The notes beneath the pieces are model-generated. The model saw nothing but the letters and a program-made list of their open reading frames with translations. It was not told the origin of the DNA and ran no database searches. Below, in pieces: positions 47,960 to 60,500 of a DNA stretch of 64,000 bases. Numbering within the stretch: the stretch's first letter is position 1; each line of letters opens with the position of its first letter. Source of the stretch: Panopea generosa. Taxonomy: Eukaryota > Mollusca > Bivalvia > Adapedonta > Hiatellidae. The stretch lies in contig CM055900.1 of assembly GCA_029582155.1 (NCBI GenBank), positions 45,742,236 to 45,806,235 of the forward strand, given 5' to 3'. The translations under genes were made by a program, and so were the position numbers.

Positions 47960-49630
47960 TTTAACCTGGAAAACCAACGCGTGTGTTACACTGATGATGC
48001 TGGACAAGCATGTGAAGTTTCATTGATATCCAGTTAGTGTTGCATAGATTATTACCTGATAAAACTTTAACCTGGGAAACTCACACCGGCGCCGACGCCA
48101 GTGCGAGTAAAGTAGTCACCCCCCCCCCCCTATTCTACGTATAGTGAGAGCTAAACATAAGTCCAAAAGGGTCATAACTCTGTTAAAATGCAACCCAAAG
48201 TTATAGTTCTTGTCCTTGTGTGTCCCACTGATGATGCTGAACACACTTGTGAAGTGTAATTCATATCAAAATAGTCGTTGCATAGATATCGTACCTGATA
48301 TGAAATATTTTCCTGAAAAATTAATTCCTAAAAGGGCCATAACTCTGCCAAAATAAAAACCAGAGTTTTGGTTTTTGTCTCAGTGTGTTCTATTGATGAT
48401 GCTGGACATGCATGTGAAGTGTCATTCATATCCAATAAGTCATTGCATAGATATCTTACCTGATAAAAACTTTAACCTGGAAAACCAACGCCGGCGCCGA
48501 CGCCGGTGCGAGTACAATAGCCCCACTATTCTACGAATAGTCGAGCTAAAAATTAAATCCAACACGGCCATAACTCTGCCAAAATTCAACCAAGAGTTAT
48601 GGTTATTGTCTCTGTGTGTCCCATTGATCATGCTAAACACATGTGTGAAGTTTCATTCTATTCAAATTAGCTGTTGCATAGATATCTTACGTGATAAAAA
48701 CATTAACCTAAACAATTAAGTGAAAAAGTGGCATAACTTTGCTAAAATGCAATCCAGAGTTAAGTTTTTATTTCCGTGTATTTCACTGATGATGCTGAAT
48801 ACACATGTAAAGTTTCATTCATATCCAATAAGTGGGTGCATAGATATCTTACCTGATAAAAAAATATTTAACCTGAATAATTATGTCCAAAAAGGGTCGT
48901 AACTCTGCCAAAATGCAACCCAGAGTTATGGTTCTTATCTCTGTGTATTCCACTGATAATGGTGAATACATATGAGAAGTTTCATTAATATCCAATGAAT
49001 GGCTGCATAGATATCTTATCTGATAAAAAACTTTAACCTTGAATACCAACGCCGACTCCGACGCCGGGGCGAGTACAATAGCCGCCCCTCCCCTATACTA
49101 CGAAGAGTCGAGCTAATAAATAAGTATAAAAGGGTCATAACTCTGCAGAAATGCAACCCAATGTTATGGTTCTTGTCTCTGTGTGTTCCATTGGTGATGC
49201 TGAACACAAATGTGACGTTTTATTCATATCCAACGAGCGGTTTCATAGATATCCTACCTGATAAAAACTTAAACCTAAAAATTTAAGTATAAAAGGGCCA
49301 CAACTTTGCCAAAATGTAATCCAGAGTTATGGTTCTTTTTTCTGTGTATTCCACTGATGATGCTGAACACACACGTGAAACTTAATTCATATCCAATGAG
49401 TGATTGCATAGATATATATCTCTGCCAAAATGCAACCCATGGTTAATGTTATTATATGTGTGTGTTCAATTGATGATGCTGGACACACATATGAAGTTTC
49501 ATTCATATCCAATGAGTGGTTGCATAGATATATTACCTGATCAAAAGTTTTACCTGAAACATCAGCGCTGACACAGGGGCGAGAACACCCCCCCCCCCCT
49601 TACCCCCCTATTCTACGAATGGTCGAGCTA
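47960..49630 (+). repeat. Long array of the cataactctgccaaaatgca dispersed repeat
   Basis: About eight degenerate units, each with cataactctgccaaaatgca, a gagttatggttcttgtctc block, tgatgatgctgaacacac, catatccaat and agatatcttacctgataaaa. Four carry a GC-rich palindrome-like accaacgccggcgccgacgc stretch and attctacgaatagtcgagct. Unit length varies because the GC block is present only in some. Single copies occur at 4010-4215 and 34540-34850. Function unknown; a common dispersed repeat rather than a gene. Confidence 0.75.
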
Positions 49631-49828
49631 AAAAACACGCAATTTGAATCATTATTAATTGATAATATTCAAAGTAATTGCCTTTTTGCTTTAATATGTT
49701 TGTTGAAATATTTAATGAAAGCAAATATATCCAATATACAGGCAGGAGATCAAACGTTAGTAGGAGTTAGCTTTTATATAAAATTTAACATTGCTACAAC
49801 GTTATAAATGAGGCTGGCGTTAAAGAGA

Positions 49829-49860
49829 ATGAATGAATGAAAGAATGAATGAATGATGAA
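49829..49860. repeat. (GAAT)n microsatellite
   Basis: Repeated gaatgaat units, imperfect, at the right end of the sequence homologous to the gene A 3' flank (4220-4430). Confidence 0.85.
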
Positions 49861-49913
49861 TAGGGTTTTACGGCGTACCAACACATTATAGGTTATTCGA
49901 CGCCAACAGGAAT

Positions 49914-50443
49914 GGAGATTCCAGGTTCACTCCACATGTACAAAAAGAACAAATTAACATACAGATAAAAAAAAATACATCAACAAATGAATATGCAGAA
50001 TGAACCTAGAAACTTCATACCTGCAGAACTTCAGAGTTTCAGCAATTTCTATCGTATAACTCAATTTGTCACTTCTTACGACATGCATAAGCCACAGTGA
50101 TCTTATTTTTGCCATCAATAATGGCTCCCTGGAACCACACAGGGGTTGATAATTTAACCACAATAGTGAACATGACAAAAAATGATAAAATGAACATGAC
50201 ACCCATTCGGAAGATTCCTACCGATCTGCAGAGATCAACAGTGATTTTATTCTTAGCTGAAACCACATAGGTGGCTTTAAAGAGACACACTGTAATCTTT
50301 GGTTCAGTTTTAAGTTCTATAATATTTAAATATGCAAAACCATTTGACATCAAAGACACCGAGTATCTTAATAAAGCAATGGCAAGTCTAACAATTTATT
50401 GTTCTGTTTCAGTTCGAACTGAAACATAATTATATGGTTATTG

Positions 50444-50477
<34 letters not shown>

Positions 50478-50827
50478 GGAGATTCCAGGTTCACTCCACA
50501 TGTACAAAATGAACAAATTAACATACAGATTAAAAAAAATACATCAACAAATGAATATGCAGAATGAACCTAGAAACTTCATACCTGCAGAACTTCAGAG
50601 TTTCAGCAATTTCTATCGTATAACTCAATTTGTCGCTTCTTACGACATGCATAAGCCACAGTGATCTTATTTTTGCCATCAATCATGGCTCCCTGGAACC
50701 ACACAGGGGTTGATAATTTAACCACAATAGTGAACATGACAAAAAATGATAAAATGAACATGACACCCATTCGGAAGATTCCTACCCATCTGCAGAGATC
50801 AACAGTGATTCTATTCTTAGCTGAAAC
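49914..50827. repeat. Near-identical 350-bp direct duplication (49914-50263 and 50478-50827)
   Basis: Both copies run from ggagattccaggttcactcc to ttcttagctgaaac with about ten differences. Each is flanked by (AAT)n. On the minus strand both keep one open frame containing MGVMFILSFFVMFTIVVKL followed by STPVWFQGA and ending CRK. The copies lie in the 3' flank of gene C, where gene A has no counterpart, so they arrived after or during the gene duplication. Confidence 0.88.
50447..50477. repeat. (AAT)n microsatellite
   Basis: Imperfect aataat run separating the two 350-bp copies; a longer run follows at 50846-50935. Confidence 0.9.
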
Positions 50828-51148
50828 ATAATTATATGGTTATTATAATAATAATAATAATAATAATAATAGTAATAATAATAATGATAATAACAATAAT
50901 AATTATATTAATAATAATAATAATAATAATAATTGATACAAGATAAAATTAATAATTGTTCATTTATATGACAAAAACAAATATATCATTATTATTGTTT
51001 TCATTACTACCGGCAAACAGTGTTATCAGACGTTACTAAGTACACAATTCACAAGAATAAATGGAAAGGCAAGACAAAGCAGTAAGCTGTTTAATGACAA
51101 TATGAGTGAGTTTGTTCCAATTTGAAGAGTTTTGGTTGATTTGCTATA

Positions 51149-51578
51149 TCATACATGTACAACACCGATAGATTTAATATGACCATGAGAGTCAGCATCA
51201 TCGCTTAACAACTCTGCCATGGCGTTGTTGCTGTTGTCCGTCCTCTCATAGTCGGCATTTGATTTTGCATACATATTATCTGTTTGTGTGCTCGTGTTGC
51301 AAGTTAAGGCAATATTCCTATATTCAGAAGTTGAGGCATCCGTCGCTTTACCAGCAACAGATTCGTCTTGAATGTTGTTACAAGAGTCGTATTCGTTTTC
51401 ATCAATGCACCGAGGAGATGTAAGTACCATGTAAGGGCCATCTTGATTGGCAACTCTCATTTCGTCAATATCCATGGCATCGCCATAGTCATAATATACG
51501 TTCGCGTCTGGAATTTCATACTCACAGATTTCATCATTATTAACGCTATTGTCTTTGCATATGGTTCTTTCTTTCTTA
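51149..51578 (-). CDS. Gene C exon: tyrosine-containing cytoplasmic tail
   Basis: Acceptor TTATTTTAG|TAAG, 430 bases ending TGA at 51149-51151. It contains nine Tyr (EYEIP, VYYDY, PYMV, EYDS, EYRN, MYAK, DYER). It aligns with gene A tail at both ends but has two deletions (about 43 and 11 residues) relative to A. Confidence 0.85.
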
Positions 51579-54500
51579 CTAAAATAAAGAGTAAATATAT
51601 GTAGGCCAAACCTTGATTTATAAAACAATAAATATACTGGCCCTTTTAGAGCATTCATGTCCTATATGTGTATATAAAACATGAAAGCACATAGCATCAG
51701 GACGCTCCAAGGGGTTGAGTTGCCATTGTGTCTAATTCATTCATGACTCACACCACTATTATCTCCCTTGAGTACTCCGGACCTACAGATGAAGGAGGTA
51801 GAAATAAAACTTTAGTTCTCTTTTTCTTCTTTTTTCAGGGCTTTGTACTGCAATGTTTTGTTTTTTGCTAGCATGAGTTAAATGGTCAGTATTTTAGAAA
51901 TCACCACTTAAAAATTTGATGCTGATACCAGCTTTCTGGACAATTCTGTGTCATTTCAGAATTGTTGGTTCGAACCGCATCTAGGGCGAATAGTTGACAT
52001 ATCGCTACTCTGGAAATTGATAGGTCTCACAACAGCATTGAATTTAAAAAAAACCAACCTGGTCAAGGTATACTTTTTTTTCTTTATAATTGCATATCTT
52101 GAACCAATGAAGAATGTGAGCCCAGACACATGCTGCAGAATTTAATTTTTCACTCTGTTTTGGACATAAATGTTACAATGGAGCCCAATGGGAAATGTAA
52201 TAGTGGTGTGAGACGTTAACAGAAACTGATAGATCTGCATGTTGCAGTGTTGAGGAATGCTGATTTCTTTAAATAGAAGGTATTAAACTATAATTTGGAC
52301 ATGTTATGAATAGTTGAACACAATCTGAGCTTTTAAACATTTCAATATAACTGATGGTGCAGATTTGCATTTTTTTTCATGCATTTATGATAGAGATTAC
52401 ACACATTGACCAAACTTTGTATATATGTCAATTTCTTGATATTCATGTTATCCATGTATGATTGAGTATTCTGTTAAATGTGGAAACCAAAAAGAGAGAT
52501 ACATCATGTCTAATGCATGGCAGAATGCTGGTTTACTCTGTAGATGGTCATTTTGGTGTTTCCTTGCCCTAAGTTTAGGTTTATGAGCAGTGTCCAGTCT
52601 CATATTTCATGAACACCTGTCCTCATAGACAGATCCCATTTGTGACACTCTCTCCATCATGTGTGGTTTTGCCATATTTCTGTACACCTACCAACCCTTA
52701 ATTCAGGTTGAAGTATCTGCAAGATCACACTGAATTCCAGTGGGCATGCTTATTGCTCAGATTGTAAATTTTAAGCTGATATTTACATTAATTTATTACC
52801 CCACCCACTTATTTCTGAATACAAAAATAGAATTGTTTGCAAAATGAAATAAATTGCATATTTACAGTGGAACGGGAGTTTGTACTAATTTTTATTGTTT
52901 AATTATGAAAAGGCAGTAGTTGCAATCTTGCCAAGCGGCCAGTTTACGGTTAACTTCGGTTGTTTTCGGTTGTCGTCGCATTAAATTCTGCGTCGAATCA
53001 TTGAGTTTGGCGAAGTTTTTGCTTGTACTCCATTTTTATAGAAAATGCTATAGATATGCAGAATTTTACATTGAATGTCATGTATGCATTATCTATTGAG
53101 CCTGTGTTGCCCTTCTTATATTTGAATTGATGTGTAGACAGGGTAATGGAGTACTTTAGCATGAAAATAGCTTGAATTGTTTGCTTGTGCTGCTGCCATA
53201 TCATTCTGATATTGAAATTTTATCTAAAATATGTTAAGTTTAATAAGTTTTGTTCCACAATATCATTTTTTTTGTAATCAAGATGTCTGTTTTTCTTCCC
53301 ATTTTCAGACACCTTTTCATTTTACCATGTAGTTGTGAAAGTTTCAGACCTTTTTAGATACAATTGGTCAAGTTATCATGAAATTTAGACTGTAGGGTTG
53401 TGAATTCTTGCTTTTTTACATGAAATGGCAGCATTTTGACTGAAACCATGGGTCACTAAAACTTATTTTATTTCAGAACTAGTTCAGATATGGGGATGCA
53501 TTTAGCTTTATTGAACTTGTATTGAGTATTGTTACATAATATGAAAATTTAGAATCTTAAATTTAAAAAAAAGTCCTCTTCAGGACTCACACCACTATTA
53601 TCTCCCTTGAGTACTCCGGACCTACAGATGAAGGAGGTAGAAATAAAACTTTAGTTCTCTTTTTCTTCTTTTTTCAGGGCTTTGTACTGCAGTGTTTTGT
53701 TTTTTGCTAGCATGAGTTAAATGGTCAGTATTTTAGAAATCACCACTAAAAAATTTGATGCTGATACCAGCTTTCTGGACAATTCTGTGTCATTTCAGAA
53801 TTGTTGGTTCGAACCGCATCTAGGGCGAATAGTTGACATATCGTTACTCTGGAAATTGATAGGTCTCACAACAGCATTGAATTTAAAAAAAACCAACCTG
53901 GTCAAGGTATACTTTTTTTTCTTTATAATTGCATATCTTGAACCAATGAAGAATGTGAGCCCAGACACATGCTGCAGAATTTAATTTTTCACTCTGTTTT
54001 GGACATAAATGTTACAATGGAGCCCTATGGGAAATGTAGTAGTGGTGTGAGACGTTAAGTAATGTTATACTACTGGAAACGTAGCCATTTTTTTATTACG
54101 AGTATTTGAATTAAACTTAAAGTCTCACTACACAGTTACACTCATTTTTCCCCACGGTAACATGATTCCACGCTTAAAAATGCCTATGTAATTTGGTTTT
54201 GAAATATTTTCAAAATGGTTCATAGTGGTTGTGATTTATTGCTGCAGATTAGTAGAGCAAAGGTTGGCATAGCATATACTGCAAAAAGACACCACTGGTG
54301 TTAAAATAAGTGACTTTTATAGGATTTCAACATATGCATGTATTTATGAGCCTTTGAGGACCTCTTTTTTTTTCAAAAATCTCAGGGTGTACTTGCATCC
54401 TCTTTAAAAAACAAAAAAGCTGGTCAACCTATCAGTTATTTTGCATATATGTGGTTATACATTCCTGCTATGAAAAAAAAACTTAAAATAAATATGTGGA

Positions 54501-57500
54501 ATTCTTTTTTAACCATGGAAATCGTAGACCTTATTTGATATAGAACAAAGAACAAAATTCAAATGTGTAGTGAGACCTTTATACATGATGTGTACAGACC
54601 CTTTAGTTCATTTTTGTTTTGGAAAGGGGCACAAAGATTTGTACATATCTATTTGCATCATTTTATATCGGTTTGATAGAAAATAATTCCAGTGAAATAT
54701 CAGTTTGTATTTTGTTTACATATGTTACGTATATTGTCGTAACTGCGCGACTTCACCAGATTCACTAAAATATTAATATGGTCTTAAATATATAATTTAA
54801 GAGAGTTATACTACGAGAGTAGTATCTCAACATGAGTATACGTTAATAAGTTTAAATAATTATTTGATGAGTGAACATTAGTAACATTCTATTTCAACGT
54901 TTCTATGTGTACTTTTAATGCATTGCAAGCGTATGCGTTGTTGATAGGTTAGCTTATATAAAATTGATGTTTGTTACGCTACTTGATTTTCTCCAACCAC
55001 ATAAAACTACCATCGTTAGGCAAAATATCTGCATAGATAGTAGTGTAACAAAGTTATGACACGATCCAAAAACTGAAAGCATGTTCATATAACACCATAT
55101 TCAAATAACGTCTTGGTCATCTAAAACAGAATGTCAAAGATCGCGTACAATACCAGTTAACGACTGTATTATTTGTATATCATAAATCATGCTTTATTGT
55201 TGATATTGAAGGGTGTTAAGCGCCACTTTGAACACTGTTTCAGTCATATCACTACGGTGTCTACTTGAGACAGTATTCTAAGTGGTATTATGCCGCAGAC
55301 ACGTGGTATAATACCTAACCCAGTCAAATTATACTGACACTAGGCAGTCAAGGCCTAGAAATATCCTCTAAATACTGAGCATCAAGAAGCGTAAAGGTTT
55401 CAATTCTTTGATAAAACCCGGCCGGGGGTTGAACCCACGACCTTCCACATGCGAGACGGATGCTCTTCTCCTCAACCACCACTGCGGTTTTATAAACCAT
55501 GTAATACAGATAAGTAGATAAAAACATGCATGATTAATCTCTGTATATTACCATCGACGCCAAAAGACAAAGCCCAGGAATCCACCAACCAACACTAGAA
55601 CTGCTAGCACGATGCCGATGTACATTCCAGCTGAAAGCATTATTAAAACACCGTGTATTCTGAAATATTAGGCTTTGGGTTCAATTAAAAAAATGCTAGT
55701 CTAAATAAACATAGTGCTAATTATTGCGTCTAATTTTAATTTCTTTCATATCCGATTCACAGACTGTTTAATGTTATAGAGATACAAACCTGAAATTATT
55801 TTACTGATAGTGATGAGACAGCACATCAGCTCTCACATTAATTGTGTTTACACAGGCGGGACACATTGTGGCCAAACACGCCACCAAATTTGTAACCCAA
55901 ACATTATTTTATTTTGTGATGCATGTGTGACCAATCGTTCAAGTTTCACTATTTTTCAATTAATTTATTTACAACAGTTTAGACATACAAATTAATATAC
56001 AAACAGTCAGAGCGGTTATTGGGAATCATATATAAATATTCTTATGTCGGCAGCAAATGGTATTTCTGATATCATGGATACTTGTTCAGCTTCTCTTTCA
56101 TTTGCTAGTTTTAGTTTAGTTTATAACAATTTGTTTTAGCTCGATTGCAATGAGGCTCAGGGATTATATGAACCACAATCGAGCCTGCTTCCTGGGTAAA
56201 ACCAGTACTGAGTGTTGTTTTATGAGAAGCATCGGGTTGAGCGTGGAATCAAACCTGCAATCGCTGTCTTGAACGGACAACATTTTATCCATTACACTAC
56301 CGGCCCGCTTTCATTCATTTGTTACTGTGGCTAAGTTTCGTTTTTATCGACCAAATTTGGCTCAACATGCACATGTATTCATGTGTCATACTATTTCTAC
56401 TATCTTTCATGGACATACCACACTATGCATTTGTTCATTGGCAGTTGATTTGTCACAAGTTGTCAAACCGACTGATTGGCGACCGTAAAACGCCGCCCCG
56501 TACGTTAAGCCATTCTATTATTTATGTTCGTTTGGAATGTCAGAACTCCTTAGAATTTGTTGGTTGAAAATAGAACATTGCTTTAGCATGTGATAGGAAC
56601 TTTATTCATATATATTTTGATATAAGTTATGATGTATATCTGTAACATTTTACTACAGCTATTATTTTATTTATTATGCCCATCAAATGTTTCTAAGCCA
56701 TCATATCAACTTAACTGAAGCTATAATGCACGTAGGGATAGTCATGACTGATATGGAGAGCACTTCTGACCTTTTGCCTTATTTGTTTCAATATTCCTTG
56801 TACATGTTTGATTGTAATATGTTTATGTGTACATATATTTGTAATATCATAATTAATATTTAAATTAAATTTACATTGAACTTTTTCTTCTATCACACTT
56901 ACCATTGCGATTACTCCAAGTGTACGGCAGATTGTTTGGGATGCTGTCTGCATAATGATAGGATACGTGATTAAAGCAATATCATTTGTATTTGGATTCA
57001 CAAAAATAATCATAATAACTGAGACATAAAACAGTTAACCTAATACATGAACTACGTATAGCATACCCGTAAATATATTTATAAAATTTTCTTTATAATC
57101 TTGGTTAATAATGAACTCAATAACTGTATAAGGATAAATCATATGCTAGATATAATTATATGAAGATAAATATATGTGCATATGAAGACACTTCTCAATA
57201 TTCGATTAAGTGTGCCGGGCCCAGTGAGCAACCCGTCTGGTGATCACTCCAGGGATCGCTATTCCGAATCTCTGCCCAGTCAAGTCTTCATGATGATTAA
57301 TATACAAGACAGCGCCACACTATCATTTGTATCTCACCACTGATCCTAGTGGTAAAGTTATCCGGTACTTGTGGAGACAGATGTATCTGAGTACTCGTTA
57401 ATTTTTCAAGATCCCAGGAATGAGTAGTTAGATACCTAACTGATCGTCTATTAGCTGGCTTAAAAATGTCTTAAAAGACGCTGAATATGTTATCAATCAA

Positions 57501-60500
57501 TTATGTGTGTGTGTGTGTGTGTGTGTAATTGTGTGTTTGTGTGTGTGTGTACATATATACATATATATGTGAATATGTGTGTATACGTAAATACTGATAT
57601 GATTTGTATGTTGCTATTGTTTTGCTGTTATATGTGGAATTCTATAGACAATTAATTATGTAAATGTTCTCGTTAAAACTATCATTTTTATACATGTTTG
57701 TTATTAAGCGAATTCATATATTATTGTTTATATGAGATATTCAATTTTAACTAAGAATATCTAGACTTAAAATGACCAACTTATGGTTATAATTGTAACA
57801 TATAACACCATATTTATGTGATGATTGAATACACTTTCTAAATGATATATATTTAAAACATGCAATTGCTTATAGAAAAAAATCATTAAACTATTTATAT
57901 ATAATTGTCATTTAAAGAATAATATTTGTATAAATGCTATATGTTCTGTAAATTGAAATTTTAATATTGTAATATATTGTAATGTATTGGAGAACAATAT
58001 AAAAAAATATTAAAAAAAATATTGTACAAAATGAAATGCTTATTGTACGAACATGTATATGAGTAAAGATCGATGATAGAGAAACTCAACAAATGTTTAT
58101 ATATCCCCAATTCAACATTATTAACCTTAAAAATTAAATGATTGTTTAGTGCCATGATGGTACTTAGTTACCGTTTACACAGAGTGCCTTTCCTAAGGAA
58201 TATACATCGTTGGTAAATTTAACATCATACCGACTGTCTTCCACTACTTCCAAATAGCCAAATAGTGCTGGTGTACTTGTTTCTATAAATACAATTATTG
58301 TACCGGAAAGTTGATTATGTCAGTTATACAGATACTATATTACGCTGAAATGTACCGGATAGTTGATTATATCAGTTATACAGATGATATATGCTGAAAT
58401 GTACCGGATAGTTGATTATATCAGTTATCCGGATAGTTGATATATCAGTTATACAGACAATATATGCTGAAATGTACCGGATAGTTGATTGTATCAGTTA
58501 TACAGACAATATAATGTACCGGATAGTTGGTTATATCAGTTATACAGACAATTTATGCTGAAATGTACCGGATAGTTGATTATATCAGTTATACAGACAA
58601 TATATGCTGAAATGTACCGGATAGTTGATAATATCAGTTATACAGACAATATATGCTGAAATGTACCGGATAGTTGATTCCATCATTTATACAGATAATA
58701 TAACGTACCGGATAGTTGATTATATCAGTTATACAGACAATATATGCTGAAATGTACCAGATAGTTGATTATATCAGTTATACAGACAATATATGCTGAA
58801 ATGTACCGGATAGTTGATTATATCAGTTATACAGACATTATATGCTGAAATGTACCAGATAGTTGATTATATCAGTTATACAGACAATATATGCTGAAAT
58901 GTACCGGATAGTTGATTATATCAGTTATACAGACATTATATGCTGAAATGTACCGGATAGTTGATTACATCAGTTATACAGATAATATAATGTACCGGAT
59001 AGTTGATTATATCAGTTATACAGACAATATATGCTGAAATGCACCAAATAGTTGATTATATCAGTTATACAGACAAAAAATGCTGAAATGTACCGGATAG
59101 TTGATTATATCAGTTATACAGACATAATATGCTGAAATGTACCGAATAGTTGATTACATCAGTTATACAGATAATATATGCTGAACAAACAAAACTTTTG
59201 CTATGTTTAAACGCAGCTCTGATGTTGGATTGTTTAACCACATTTACTCAATAATTACATCCTTTTACTGCAACAGTAGAGTCACACTCTTTTCAATACA
59301 AATACAACATCAACATATCTGCAAAACATATTTAAATATAAACTTAGTTTTCATATTTTGATATATCTGAACTTAAACATAACGAAAGGTTTTGTTCAGT
59401 ATATATCACACAGGAAATGTAATGTTAAAATATCACTATCACCACAACATATAAATGTATGTAAATATGTATAGTATTTTTATAGATATTGTAGAATCTT
59501 TATCGATTTATCTGTAAACCAGGCTCTCATATAAAACAAATACTAACAATGAAGCAATGTATTAAACAATTACACTAAGGACATAACAAATGTACAGAAG
59601 ACGTGGCAACAGGAATATCCCCATTAGAACTATCAGTGACAAACGACACAGGGAGCGTAAACCTGGTTACATATGAACCAGCAACAAGCTCGTCAACCCT
59701 TATATCGGTGTCCATAACACAACCCTTATATCGGTGTCCATAACACATACCCTTTTTCTTTTTGACGACGTAACTCCTCATAATTCCAGTCCATACATCT
59801 TCTGTATTGTTGGTCGGTGAGCTGATTCGTATTTTGTCAAACTTGGCCGTAAACTTTGCAGGGTACTCTTGATTGGTAAAACAGCTTGAAGAAGCTTGAA
59901 GCCAGTTACCGGCGGACTCTGCATTGAAATTTAATTCTGTGTCTGCCTTTAAATATTCTGAAATAAATGGCACACACAAATAAGACATTTCTGATAATGA
60001 TGTGTTGCGAACATTAAACTTACTCGGCCATAATTTCTGGTGGTAAGATGTAGGAATGGTTTATCTAGTAACTGGTGTAGAAACTTGTTATGAATGATAC
60101 ATTTTCTTTGTGTTGGCTACTTTTTGTTCCTCGAGTTTCTTTTTTATGTAATTAATATAAGCAAGCAGAAACAAATCAAACAATAAAATATATTGTGGGC
60201 ACTATATTATGTCAGTTTTAAAAATAATGTTGCATAAAATAATATAAACGTTATAATGATACATGTAGCAGTCGAATTAGAAAGGCGAATATATTAAATA
60301 CAGGCTATCAGTACTTTCACTTATTATAATAAGTTATAATGCAAATCTTGACGATATTCGAACTGTTGTGATAGTAAGAACACATGAAACATAATTGATG
60401 TTATAATGCAAATCTTGGCGATATTCGAACTGTTGTGATAGTTAAAACACATGAAACATAATTAATATAATCAATTCCCATATAAAACTGACCGCAAGGA

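Noticed and set aside
51745..54053. Possible LTR retrotransposon with 470-bp LTRs
   Set aside because: The direct copies have their own inverted termini, and the 1.37 kb between them shows no gag/pol, primer-binding site or polypurine tract. Two MITEs fit better.
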